Below the pieces are notes generated by a model. It made no database searches and was not told the DNA's origin. It was given only the letters and a program-made list of their open reading frames with translations. Positions 8,227 through 17,625 of a stretch of DNA of 64,000 bases are shown here, piece after piece. Source of the stretch: REEB509 sp044370335 (GTDB lineage: Bacteria > Pseudomonadota > Alphaproteobacteria > Caulobacterales > Aquidulcibacteraceae). The stretch spans positions 1-64,000 of the forward strand of contig JBILVS010000002.1 of NCBI GenBank assembly GCA_044370335.1, in the 5' to 3' direction. A program made the translations under genes and the position numbers. How positions within the stretch are numbered: position 1 is the stretch's first letter; each line of letters starts with the position of its first letter.

Positions 8227-8864
8227 GAGGCTCCTTTAGATCGCACATCGGGTTTCAGGCTCTTTTGCGCAAGATCGCCCAGCGCCTGAAACAGCTTGTC
8301 GAGGTCCATGGAGGCGGCTTCCTCGCCGCCGAGCAGTTTTTGGTGGATGACCGCCAACAGCATGGGCGCAAAAATCATCAGGGCCGCGGCCCGCAATTCC
8401 ACCGGGCTCGCCGTGCCGTCGAGATGGGCGGCAAGGCGCTTTTCCAAGGCTGACAGCGACGGCTCCAGCAACTGGGTCAGATAGGCCTGGCCGACGGATT
8501 CATCGGCAACCCCCTCCAACAAGCCAAACATGTGGGCCCGGGCGAAGCCGCCGTGCGCCACACCAGCCTGGGAGGCGGCGACATAGCCCTTCACGGCGCT
8601 TTCCAGATCGGGACCGGGCTCAGCCACCGCGTTGATGAAGGGGGCGGCGCGGTCGGCCAGCACGCGCAGAAGTTCAGCGGCGACCCCTTCGCGGTCACCG
8701 AAATAGTGGCGCAAGGTGGGCTCCGCCACGGCGCCGGCGTGGGCCAACTGGCGGAAGCTGGTGCGCTTGAGCTCTGATTTCAGAACGAAGTCCGCCAGGT
8801 CCTGCGCCAGCCGCTCGCGCTTTTCTTCGTAGTCGGGATTGCGACGACCAAGGGGACGGGGCAT
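8223..8864 (-). CDS. TetR/AcrR family transcriptional regulator
   Basis: 213 residues from the ATG at 8864, which has GAGAGG in front of it; an in-frame extension to 8999 is Arg-rich and not family-like. The N-terminal helix-turn-helix is seen at about residues 15-60: 'TSFRQLAHAGAVAEPTLRHYFGDREGVAAELL' carries the TetR recognition-helix pattern (split here as T-x2-Q-x8-P-x2-L-x2-YF). The C-terminal ligand-binding helices are variable. It is coupled by ATGA overlap to the EF-hand lipoprotein, so it may control that gene or the outer-membrane protein gene upstream. The ligand is unknown. Confidence 0.83.
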   Translation of the reverse strand: MPRPLGRRNPDYEEKRERLAQDLADFVLKSELKRTSFRQLAHAGAVAEPTLRHYFGDREGVAAELLRVLADRAAPFINAVAEPGPDLESAVKGYVAASQAGVAHGGFARAHMFGLLEGVADESVGQAYLTQLLEPSLSALEKRLAAHLDGTASPVELRAAALMIFAPMLLAVIHQKLLGGEEAASMDLDKLFQALGDLAQKSLKPDVRSKGAS

Positions 8865-9005
8865 GCGACCTCTCTTTCGGCGCCGGGTCCACCGCGCGCG
8901 GCGGCGTAGGGCGGCGCTCCATGCACTGCGTGGCGAGGCGGGCGCGGGGACGAACAGCCATTCGCGCCCCATCAACACACCCCCAAGAGGCGCCACCATA
9001 GAGTG

Positions 9006-9039
9006 TGTTCGGCGGCGACTTCAACGCCGCCGCCGAACA
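9006..9039 (-). terminator. Hairpin between outer-membrane protein gene and tetR
   Basis: A perfect 12-bp inverted repeat (9006-9017 with 9028-9039, TGTTCGGCGGCG and its complement) with a 10-base loop. It lies 41 bases past the stop of the outer-membrane barrel gene on the minus strand. There is no T-run after it, so it may be a terminator-like or mRNA 3'-end hairpin rather than a classical terminator. Confidence 0.4.
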
Positions 9040-9079
9040 AATTAACGTCTCAACGCTTTCCAACGCATGGAAACCTAGA

Positions 9080-9868
9080 TCAAAACGCGATCCGGGCCCG
9101 CACGAGGACCGGGATCGACAGGCGCTCGCCCTCGTCGTTGATCCGGGCAAGGCCCAGGCCGCCGATGGCGGTGTCGTTGTCTTCCAGGCCCGTGGTGTAG
9201 CGCACGCCGGTTTCAGCGCCGATGGAGAAGCGCTCGGTCACGGCGTAGGAGACGCCGATGTCCGCGCCGATCACGAAGGTCGTGCTGTCGTCGTAGAAGG
9301 CGACATTGTTGATCGCGATAGAGGCGGCCGGAATGGTGAAGGTCGCGCGGATTTCGTCGGTGAAGGCCGCGCCCACACGCCCGGCGACGTAGGGCTGCAG
9401 AGCGCCCTCACCGCCGAAATACTGGCGCAGGCCCGCTTCGACGCTGGTCGAGGTGAACTCGCCAAACTGGCCGAACACCGGCAGGGTCGCGCTCAGGGCC
9501 GGCACAAAGGCGCCGCCCACTTGCACGCGGGCTTCATCGGCTTGCGTGCGGCCGACGGCGACGAACAGCTCGCGGTTGCTCCCGAGGCCGTAAGCGCCTT
9601 CGAGGCCGAAGGTGTTGGCTTCGCCGTAGATGTCATCGAAGCTGCGGGACTGGATGCGCAGCTCGGCGGACACGCCGGCCAGGGCCGGGTTCAGGGGGCC
9701 GAGATTGGCGATCGGGGCGATGGCGCCGCCGTGGACGTCGCCGCCGACGGGGAAGTCAGCGCCGAGGTTGATGCTGCCGGCGAAGGCGCCGCGTTCCAGG
9801 GGTTGGGCCAGGGCCGGGGAGGCCAGGGCGATCAGCGCCGAGCAAACGACGAAAAAGGCTTTACGCAT
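9080..9868 (-). CDS. Outer-membrane beta-barrel protein
   Basis: 262 residues. A standard Sec signal peptide (MRKAFFVVCSALIALASPALA) is followed by alternating hydrophobic/polar strands typical of a small 8- to 12-stranded barrel, ending in an aromatic residue (VLVRARIAF). Strand-like segments such as 'FAGSINLGADF', 'NTFGLEGAYG', 'LQPYVAGRVGAAF', 'FSIGAETGVRYTTG' are visible. It resembles porin-like/OmpA-barrel proteins, but no specific family is recognised. GAGGAGA lies in front of the ATG. It is divergent from the TPP enzyme gene, with an AT-rich inverted repeat in the shared upstream region. Function unknown. Confidence 0.75.
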   Translation of the reverse strand: MRKAFFVVCSALIALASPALAQPLERGAFAGSINLGADFPVGGDVHGGAIAPIANLGPLNPALAGVSAELRIQSRSFDDIYGEANTFGLEGAYGLGSNRELFVAVGRTQADEARVQVGGAFVPALSATLPVFGQFGEFTSTSVEAGLRQYFGGEGALQPYVAGRVGAAFTDEIRATFTIPAASIAINNVAFYDDSTTFVIGADIGVSYAVTERFSIGAETGVRYTTGLEDNDTAIGGLGLARINDEGERLSIPVLVRARIAF

Positions 9869-9919
9869 GAGGTTCTCCTCACTTGGGCGGGGACAACCCC
9901 CGCGGGCGCCCTACATATC

Positions 9920-9932
9920 CTATATCATATAG
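9920..9932. promoter_or_regulatory. AT-rich inverted repeat upstream of the outer-membrane protein gene
   Basis: CTATATCATATAG is a perfect 6+1+6 inverted repeat in the most AT-rich stretch of this region (about 9910-9945), 52 bases before the barrel gene start. It could be a promoter element or a regulator site; a role for the nearby TetR protein is possible but unproven. The rest of the 217-base gap to the next gene shows nothing else I can name. Confidence 0.35.
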
Positions 9933-10085
9933 AATAAAAAATGAGATTCTCTCCATGCGCGAACTTTCGCTTTGGCGCTCGGCGATGGCGCGCATGGCGA
10001 CATGGGTCGTGCGGATTGGTCTAAGAACGCGAATGGGCTAGGGAGGGCTCCCGAAGACCCTGCTTTTGCCCTGAGAAGATCCGCT

Positions 10086-11768
10086 ATGGCTGAGACCCCC
10101 GCCCATCAGATCGTCGCCCCCCAATCTGTTGCTGGGGCCTTGGTGGCCGCGCTTTTGGCGCAAGGGGTGAGGCGCGTGTTCTGCGTGCCGGGGGAGAGCT
10201 ATCTAAGCGTGCTGGACGCCCTCTATGCCACGCAGGGCGCCATTGAGGTGATCGTCTGCCGCCACGAAGCGGGCGCCGCGAACATGGCGGAGGCCCATGG
10301 AAAGCTCACAGGGGAGCCGGGGGTGTGCTTCGTCACCCGCGGACCGGGCGCCACCCACGCCAGCATCGGGGTTCACACCGCGCGCCAGGATTCCACGCCG
10401 ATGATCCTGTTCATCGGTCAGGTGGCGGCGGCGGATAAAGAGCGCGAGGCCTTCCAGGAGGTGGATTACCGCGCCTTCTTCGGACCTTTGGCGAAATGGG
10501 CGACCGAGCTTGAGCGCCCGGATCGGGTCTCGGAGCTGGTGGAGCGCGCCTTCGCCACCGCGTTGAGCGGGCGCCAGGGGCCGGTCGTCATGGCGCTGCC
10601 GGAAGACATTCTCGATCAGCCTGCCTTGGGCCCTGCGCCGGCGAAAGCGCGCCCGCCCCGGGGCGGGTTGACGCCGGCTTTCGTTGAGGCTCTCGGCGAG
10701 CGCCTGCAAGCGGCGCAGAAGCCCCTTCTGGTTCTGGGCGGTTCCGGTTGGGATGAAGGCGCGGTTCAGGCTCTGGAAGGCTTTGTAAGCGCTGCAAGCC
10801 TTCCCACGGTGTGCTCGTTCCGCCGCAAGCACCTTCTGAACAACGACCATCCCTGCTTTGTCGGCGATCTGGGCCTTGGGCCGAACCCGAAGCTGATTGC
10901 GCGGGTGAAAGAGGCTGATCTCGTCATCGCGTTGGGCGCGCGGTTGGGGGAAAACCCAAGCCAAGCCTACACCTTGTTCACCCGGGAAGAGGCGCGGGCG
11001 AAGCTCGTTCATATCCACCCGGACCCCGAGGAATTGGGCCGGGTGTGGCCGAACGCCTTGTCGGCGGCAGCGGATATGCCGAGCGCTGTGGGCGCTTTGG
11101 CCGGGCTCTGCGTGGACGGCGCCCGCTGGGCGGCTTGGCGGGAGGACGCGCGGAGCGACTATGAGGCCTTCACCCGGCCGCTGCCGGATCAGGGGCGGGT
11201 CAATCTGGCGGAGGTGTACGCCCATCTGGCTGAGGCGCTGCCGGCGGATTCGATCATCACCAACGGGGCGGGCAATTACGCCGCTTGGCTGCATCGCTTC
11301 TATCGCCACCGGGCCTTTCGGACCCAACTGGCGCCGACCAGCGGGGCCATGGGGTACGGCCTTCCGGCCTCCATCGCGGCTAAGCTCGAGCATCCTGACC
11401 GGACGGTGGTGTGCGCCGCCGGCGACGGCTGCCTGATGATGATCGTGCAGGAATTGGCGACCGCTGCTCAATACGGCGCGGCGATTATCGTGCTGGTGAT
11501 CGACAACGGCAGCTACGGCACCATCCGGATGCACCAGGAGCGGCATTTCCCTGGCCGGGTGATGGCGACCGACCTCGCCAATCCGGATTTCGCCGCGCTG
11601 GCGCAAGCCTGCGGCTTCTTCGCGGTGAAGGTCGATGAAACCGCCGAATTCCCGTCGGCGCTGGCGGCGGCGCGGGCCTCTGGGCGGCCGTCCCTGATCC
11701 ACCTTAAGACCGATGTGGAGCAGATCGGCCCCGGCCGGACGATCACGGCGCTGCGGTCCGGCGCCTGA
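10086..11768 (+). CDS. Thiamine pyrophosphate enzyme, acetolactate synthase-like large subunit
   Basis: 560 residues from the ATG at 10086; the longer in-frame start at 9972 gives a tail without family similarity. Three TPP-enzyme domains are present. The N-terminal pyrimidine-binding domain carries the catalytic Glu at about 61 (CRHEAGAANMAEAHG) and 'VTRGPGATHASIG'. The central domain has 'KPLLVLGGSGWDEG'. The C-terminal domain has the Mg-TPP motif GDG at about 446-448 followed by 'VIDNGSYGTIRMHQE'. It is of the IlvB type but there is no regulatory small subunit next to it, so a biosynthetic role is doubtful; family relatives include decarboxylases, carboligases and acetolactate synthases of catabolic type. 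A strong terminator follows. Confidence 0.85.
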   Translation: MAETPAHQIVAPQSVAGALVAALLAQGVRRVFCVPGESYLSVLDALYATQGAIEVIVCRHEAGAANMAEAHGKLTGEPGVCFVTRGPGATHASIGVHTARQDSTPMILFIGQVAAADKEREAFQEVDYRAFFGPLAKWATELERPDRVSELVERAFATALSGRQGPVVMALPEDILDQPALGPAPAKARPPRGGLTPAFVEALGERLQAAQKPLLVLGGSGWDEGAVQALEGFVSAASLPTVCSFRRKHLLNNDHPCFVGDLGLGPNPKLIARVKEADLVIALGARLGENPSQAYTLFTREEARAKLVHIHPDPEELGRVWPNALSAAADMPSAVGALAGLCVDGARWAAWREDARSDYEAFTRPLPDQGRVNLAEVYAHLAEALPADSIITNGAGNYAAWLHRFYRHRAFRTQLAPTSGAMGYGLPASIAAKLEHPDRTVVCAAGDGCLMMIVQELATAAQYGAAIIVLVIDNGSYGTIRMHQERHFPGRVMATDLANPDFAALAQACGFFAVKVDETAEFPSALAAARASGRPSLIHLKTDVEQIGPGRTITALRSGA

Positions 11769-11800
11769 GTCCCTTTTGCGGCTTTGAGCCCAAAAGACAA

Positions 11801-11837
11801 CGCCCTCCCCTGATGGCAGGGGAGGGCGCGCCTTTTT
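11801..11837 (+). terminator. Rho-independent terminator after the TPP enzyme gene
   Basis: A perfect 12-bp GC-rich stem (11801-11812 with 11817-11828), ATGG tetraloop, then CGCC and a T5 run at 11832-11836. It ends 18 bases before the stop of the convergent M3 peptidase gene and may serve both strands. Confidence 0.85.
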
Positions 11838-11854
11838 AGGTTCGCTGCTTGCGG

Positions 11855-14002
11855 TTACTCGGCGAAGCCGCGGTCCCGCATCAGAGCCGACACGTTCGCG
11901 TCGCGACCGCGGAAGAGGCGGTAGGCTTCGGCCGGATCGCGGCGGTTGCCGGCGGCGAAGACATACTGCGTCAAGCGACCGGCGGTGGCGCGGTCCCAGA
12001 TGTCGCCGGTTTCGGTGAAGGCCTCGAAGGCGTCAGCGCTCAGCACGTCCGCCCACATGTAACCGTAGTAGCCCGCGGCGTAGCCGCCGGCGAAGATGTG
12101 GCCGAAGTGGGTGGGGCGGTGGCGGGCGATGATCTCATCGGGCATCCCGAGGCGCACCAGGGTCGCGGCTTCCGTGGCCGCCACATCGAGGCCGGTCGGG
12201 TCAGCGAGGTGCAGGTCCATGTCGATGAAGGCCGAGGCCATGTATTCGACGGTGGAGAAGCCCTGATTGAAGTTCGCCGCCGCCCGGATACGGGCGATCA
12301 GCTCGGCCGGCATGGGCTCGCCGGTTTCATAGTGCCGGGCGAACCGGTTCAGGTTGTCGTCGGAGGCGAAATAGAACTCCAGGATCTGGGAGGGGAACTC
12401 CACGTAGTCGCGCTGCACGCTGGTGCCGGCGAGGTAGCGGTAATTCACGTCCGACAGCAGGCCATGAAGGGCGTGGCCGAACTCGTGGAAGAGGGTGTCG
12501 GCGTCATCCCAGCTCATCAGCACGGGCTCGCCGGGCGCCGTGGGCGACAGGTTCATCACGTTGACGATCACGGGGGTGACGTCCCCGTCGAGGCGCTCCT
12601 GTTCCCGGAAGGAGTTCATCCAGGCGCCGCTCTGCTTGGTGGGCCGGGCGAAGGGGTCAAAATAGTAAAGCCCGACCAGCTCGCCCGCCCGGTCTCGGAC
12701 GATGTAGGCGCGGACGTCGGGGTGATACATCGGCACCTGGGTCGTGGGCTCAAAGGTCAGCCCGAACAGCCGGTTGGCGGTGTCGAACATGCCGGCGATC
12801 ATGTTGTCCAGCACGAGATAGGGACGGATCTCCGCCTCGTTCAGGTCGTATTGGGCGGAGCGCACGCGCTCGGCGTAATAGCGCCAATCCCAGGCCTCAA
12901 GCTCAAACGAGCCGCCTTCCGCGGCGATCTGCTGTTGCAGCATATCGCGCTCGCGCATCGCGGCGCCGCGGGCGTGCGGCCACACCCGATCCAGCAGCGC
13001 CACCGCCCGTTCCGGCGACTGCGCCATGCGGTCGTCGAGCTCATAATGGGCGTAGGTGGGGAAGCCCAAGAGGTTGGCGTATTCGCGCCGCAGGGTGAGC
13101 ATCCGGTTGATGGTGGCCCGGTTGTCGAACGCGTTGCCGTTTTCGCCGCGGGCGGCCCAGGCGCGGAAGGCCTGTTCGCGCAGGGCGCGGTTGGAGGAGA
13201 AGGTCAGGAACGGTTCAATGCTGGAGCGTTGCAGAGTGATGACGTGCTCCCCCGGCCGGCCCAGCTGCTCACCGGTGGCGAGGGCGGCGGCGCGCAGGCC
13301 CTCGGACAGTCCTGCGAGCTCCTCTTCCCGGTTCAAGGTCAAGGTCCAGGCGGCGGTATCGGCGAGCTGGTTCTGAGAGAACTCGGTGGAGAGGGTCGCC
13401 AGCTCTTCGCTGATCGCGGCGAGACGGTTGCGGGCTTCCTCGGGAAGGGCTGCGCCCGCCCGGCTGAACGCCTGGTGATAAAGCGACAAAAGCCGCTGCT
13501 GTTCGTCGTTCAGGCCCAGATTGGCGCGGTTCTGATAGAGGGCGTCGAAGCGGGCGTAGAGATCGGTGTTGAGGTAGATCGCGCTCTGGTGGCGCGCCAT
13601 CATCGGGGCCACCTCGCGCTCCACCGCTTGCATGGCTTCGTCGCCGTCAGTGCCGGAGAGGTTATAGAACACGCCCGCCACGCGGCGCAGAAGGGCGCCG
13701 GACTTCTCCATCGCCTCCGCCGTGTTGGAGAACGTGGGCGCGGCGCTGTTGTTGGCGATGGCCTGCACTTCGGCGGTGTGGTCGGCGACCGCCTGCTCAA
13801 AGGCCGGCAGGTAGTGTTCGGTGCGGATTTGGTCGAAGGGGGGCGCGCCGAAAGGCTGGGAGCCCCAATCCTGGAAGAACGGGTTCGGCGCCCGGCGCTC
13901 GGCGGTCACCGCGGCGGGATCGGTCGCGCTGCTGGTGGTGCAGGCGGCGAGAGGGGCGGCTAGCGCCATCAGACTTACTCCTAGAATCAAAGCGGCGCGC
14001 AT
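11855..14002 (-). CDS. Peptidase M3 family oligopeptidase, probable periplasmic lipoprotein (Dcp-like)
   Basis: 715 residues from the ATG at 14002, preceded by GGGGAGG; an upstream in-frame ATG lacks this. The start is a lipoprotein signal (LMALAAPLAAC), so the enzyme is probably periplasmic or membrane-anchored. The zinc site is the classical HEFGH at about residues 506-510, with the third ligand Glu about 25 residues on (region DYVEFPSQILEF). Upstream the M3 features 'YYFDPFARPTKQSGAWM' and downstream 'AGGYAAGYYGYMWADVLSAD' are conserved. The family comprises peptidyl-dipeptidases and oligopeptidases that trim short peptides. It stands alone between convergent and head-to-tail neighbours. 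Confidence 0.93.
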   Translation of the reverse strand: MRAALILGVSLMALAAPLAACTTSSATDPAAVTAERRAPNPFFQDWGSQPFGAPPFDQIRTEHYLPAFEQAVADHTAEVQAIANNSAAPTFSNTAEAMEKSGALLRRVAGVFYNLSGTDGDEAMQAVEREVAPMMARHQSAIYLNTDLYARFDALYQNRANLGLNDEQQRLLSLYHQAFSRAGAALPEEARNRLAAISEELATLSTEFSQNQLADTAAWTLTLNREEELAGLSEGLRAAALATGEQLGRPGEHVITLQRSSIEPFLTFSSNRALREQAFRAWAARGENGNAFDNRATINRMLTLRREYANLLGFPTYAHYELDDRMAQSPERAVALLDRVWPHARGAAMRERDMLQQQIAAEGGSFELEAWDWRYYAERVRSAQYDLNEAEIRPYLVLDNMIAGMFDTANRLFGLTFEPTTQVPMYHPDVRAYIVRDRAGELVGLYYFDPFARPTKQSGAWMNSFREQERLDGDVTPVIVNVMNLSPTAPGEPVLMSWDDADTLFHEFGHALHGLLSDVNYRYLAGTSVQRDYVEFPSQILEFYFASDDNLNRFARHYETGEPMPAELIARIRAAANFNQGFSTVEYMASAFIDMDLHLADPTGLDVAATEAATLVRLGMPDEIIARHRPTHFGHIFAGGYAAGYYGYMWADVLSADAFEAFTETGDIWDRATAGRLTQYVFAAGNRRDPAEAYRLFRGRDANVSALMRDRGFAE

Positions 14003-14097
14003 CGGCGACCTCCCCAGGCTTAATCGATAGTCGATAAGAGTCGGCCAAGGTCTTAACGCTTCGCCCCGAAGGATCAACTCAAACGATCAGAACTGGG

Positions 14098-15354
14098 TCA
14101 CAGGGCGCGCCGCAAGGTCGCCCATTCTTTGGCGAGGCCCTCTTGGTGGGCCGGATCGGCGATGGCGATCAGCGCCTGCGCTGCGCCGTCCAGCGAAAGG
14201 CCCCGCAGATCAGCCACGCCGTTTTCGGTGACGATCAGGTGGGCAAAGCCCCTCGGCAGGGTCGCCCAGGGTGAGGTCAGCCGGGGCACGATGCGGCTTT
14301 CAGCGCCGGCGGTTGCGGGAAGGGCGATGATGAGGCGTCCGCCTTTGGAAAGCTGCGCGCCCTGGGCGAAGTCCGGCAGGCCGCCGGGTCCCGAGACAAG
14401 GCGATCGCCGATGAACTCGGCGTTGATCTGGCCGAAAAGGTCGACCTGCAGGGCGCTGTTCAGCGCCGTGAAGCGGGGCAGGCGCGCAATGGCATTTGGG
14501 TCATGGGTGTCGCGGACCGCCCGGAACTTGGCCCCCGCCGCGATCAGGCGCTGCGCAAGGGATTCGCCGCCAAGGACCACGCCCGCCGTCAGGGCGGACG
14601 CATCGAGCGCGCCAGCATCCAGCAGGTCGGCCAAGGCGTCATGATAGAGCCCGGAATGGACGCGCAACGCGCGCAGGTCCTTCAGGCTCGCCAGGATTTG
14701 TCCCGGAAGCTTGCCGATGCCGAACTGCAGGCAGTCTCCGTCCTCGATCAGGCCGGCGGCGTTCGCCGCGACCGCGGCCAGGGGGCCTTTCAGCGGCGCA
14801 TCCGGAGGCAGCCATCCGATGGGTTCAGAGACAGGAATCAGCGCGTGGAACGCGTCTTCATCGACAATGACGGAGTGATCCGCAGCTGTGGGCGCGGGGA
14901 GCGTTTCGTTCACCAGGGCGACAGGGATATTTGCAGCGAGGGCGGCGGGGCCGGCGTCGGCGGCGACGCCAAAGCTATAGCGGCCTTTGCCTAAGGGGGC
15001 GACCACCGCCACGCGCACCGCGGTCGCGCCGGGGGCCTCAAGCGCCTCAAACAGGCGGCGATAGCTGTTGGGAAAGGGGTCGATTCGACCGGCCTCGAAG
15101 CCTGATCGCAGGCCAGCGCTCAAAAGCGGGGTCTGCATCCGGGCGCCGGGATGGAGGGCTGAGTAGTCCTTCTCGTTGACGCCCGGAATAAAAAGCCCGG
15201 TGAAAACCGCGCCCTCGCAGGCCTGCGGATCAGCTTTAAGAGCCTCATAAAGGGCGGTCGAAGCGACCAATCCGGAAGGAACCTGAACCCGCCGCCCCGG
15301 CGGGCCTTGGGCGATCAAACCGACCAGGTCTTCAAGGGTCGCCTTGTGGGCCAT
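14098..15354 (-). CDS. Acetyl-CoA hydrolase/transferase family protein
   Basis: 418 residues from the ATG at 15354; the frame stays open further upstream, but only through the tRNA-Val gene, so that extension is not coding. The family (acetyl-CoA hydrolase, succinyl-CoA:acetate or 4-hydroxybutyrate CoA transferase) is indicated by two Rossmann-like halves: 'VFTGLFIPGVNEKDY', 'VAVVAPLGKGRYSFG', then 'LQFGIGKLPGQIL', 'LRVHSGLYHDALADL', and the C-terminal 'NAEFIGDRLVSGPGGLPDF' and 'VTENGVADLRGLS'. The usual G-x-G-G-Q-x-D-F loop reads GPGGLPDF here. It would move CoA between short acyl groups and a carboxylate; the substrate cannot be told. Confidence 0.85.
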   Translation of the reverse strand: MAHKATLEDLVGLIAQGPPGRRVQVPSGLVASTALYEALKADPQACEGAVFTGLFIPGVNEKDYSALHPGARMQTPLLSAGLRSGFEAGRIDPFPNSYRRLFEALEAPGATAVRVAVVAPLGKGRYSFGVAADAGPAALAANIPVALVNETLPAPTAADHSVIVDEDAFHALIPVSEPIGWLPPDAPLKGPLAAVAANAAGLIEDGDCLQFGIGKLPGQILASLKDLRALRVHSGLYHDALADLLDAGALDASALTAGVVLGGESLAQRLIAAGAKFRAVRDTHDPNAIARLPRFTALNSALQVDLFGQINAEFIGDRLVSGPGGLPDFAQGAQLSKGGRLIIALPATAGAESRIVPRLTSPWATLPRGFAHLIVTENGVADLRGLSLDGAAQALIAIADPAHQEGLAKEWATLRRAL

Positions 15355-15386
15355 GAACGCCGCCCCCTTGTTCGGCAGGGCTTTGA

Positions 15387-15461
15387 TGGTGGGCGGTGAG
15401 GGGATCGAACCCCCGACCCGCAGTGTGTAAAACTGCCGCTCTACCGCTGAGCTAACCGCCC
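15387..15461 (-). tRNA. tRNA-Val (anticodon TAC)
   Basis: A complete cloverleaf on the minus strand. The acceptor stem GGGCGGT pairs with ACCGCCC, and the discriminator base is A followed by an encoded CCA. The D-arm (TTAGCTCAGCGGTAGAGC), an anticodon stem GCAGT/ACTGC with loop TTTACAC giving TAC, and a T-arm GGGGGTTCGATCCCC are all present. It is 33 bases upstream of the acetyl-CoA hydrolase start. Confidence 0.96.
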
Positions 15462-15576
15462 GATTGGGAGGCTGGGGTGTAGCGGAGGCGCGAGCCTGGG
15501 GAAAGGGGCGCCTGTTCACCATTTCTGTCTCTTGACCGGGGGGCGGGGGTGGCGTATCCGCACTGCTCCCTGATGC

Positions 15577-15653
15577 GCGGGTGTAGCTCAGTTGGTTAGA
15601 GTGTCGGCCTGTCACGCCGAAGGTCGCGGGTTCGAGCCCCGTCACTCGCGCCA
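15577..15653 (+). tRNA. tRNA-Asp (anticodon GTC)
   Basis: A complete cloverleaf with acceptor stem GCGGGTG pairing with CACTCGC (one G-T pair), D-arm TGTAGCTCAGTTGGTTAGAG, anticodon stem TCGGC/GCCGA with loop CTGTCAC giving GTC, T-arm CGGGTTCGAGCCCCG, discriminator G and encoded CCA. It is divergent from tRNA-Val. Confidence 0.96.
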
Positions 15654-15732
15654 GGGATTTTAAGCGGTGGGACCGCGGCCTAGCGTCGGCGATGTATCCG
15701 ACCGGCTTTAGACTTCCCCTCACACTGGGCGC

Positions 15733-16329
15733 ATGTCTCCTGCGCCGACCTTCAATGACTGGAAAGCCTTGCGCAGCGCCCTGCTGGGGTTGATCGCGGC
15801 CGGCGTGACGGGGCAGCCGAAGGCGTTTCTCAGGGCCGTGCGGGAAGCCAAGGCGGCGGCGCTTTTGCTTTTGTTCGCGCTGGCGCGGTCGCTGTGGCCT
15901 GAGGACGAAACGGACAGTCCGCCCGGGTGGAAGCCATATGAGCCGCCGGGTGCCAGTCGTTTGGGCGGCCTGCGCCTCACGACCTCCGAAGACGCCTGGC
16001 GCAATCCGCCGGCAGTTGTTCTTCGCTTGGAAAAGCGGGCCGCCGCCACTCCGCCACCGGTGAAGGCTGAACCCGATCCCACGCGCCTTAATCAGCGCGT
16101 GACCGATGCTTTTCAGGCGCTGCAGCGGCTTTTGTCCCTGTGCGACGATCCCGAAGCCCACGCGGCGCGGCTGCGGCGGCGGCTTGATTGGATCGACGAC
16201 GCTTTGACCGTGGCGGAGGCGAAAGCCTTCGGCGTCCAGGCCTGGGCGCAGGCCCGGCGCAACCGCGAGGCAAGGCGCTTGATCGACCAAGCATGGCGCG
16301 GACGGCGGCAGCGCCGCGAGAGCGGCTAA
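15733..16329 (+). CDS. Hypothetical protein with one hydrophobic segment and a charged C-terminal helix
   Basis: 198 residues, not recognised. Residues 1-55 are mostly helical with a hydrophobic run 'AAALLLLFALARSLW'; the middle is Pro-rich; the last 80 residues are strongly charged and probably helical ('RLRRRLDWIDDALTVAEAKA'). No clear ribosome site precedes the ATG. Codon use looks coding and no better ORF covers the stretch, except the minus-strand read-through of the tRNA region, which I reject. It could be a small membrane-associated protein; no function can be given. Confidence 0.55.
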   Translation: MSPAPTFNDWKALRSALLGLIAAGVTGQPKAFLRAVREAKAAALLLLFALARSLWPEDETDSPPGWKPYEPPGASRLGGLRLTTSEDAWRNPPAVVLRLEKRAAATPPPVKAEPDPTRLNQRVTDAFQALQRLLSLCDDPEAHAARLRRRLDWIDDALTVAEAKAFGVQAWAQARRNREARRLIDQAWRGRRQRRESG

Positions 16330-16376
16330 ACAGCTTTTAGAATCAAGAGCTGCAGCGGGTTTGACGGATTGCGCCG

Positions 16377-17591
<1,215 letters not shown>

Positions 17592-17625
17592 GGGCGAGGT
17601 CCTTTGGGCCTAATCGAAAAAGACT

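Noticed and set aside
11849..13963. Plus-strand open frame of 704 codons opposite the M3 peptidase
   Set aside because: The peptidase has a clear zinc motif and signal peptide; the opposite frame is Gly/Val/His-rich shadow sequence.
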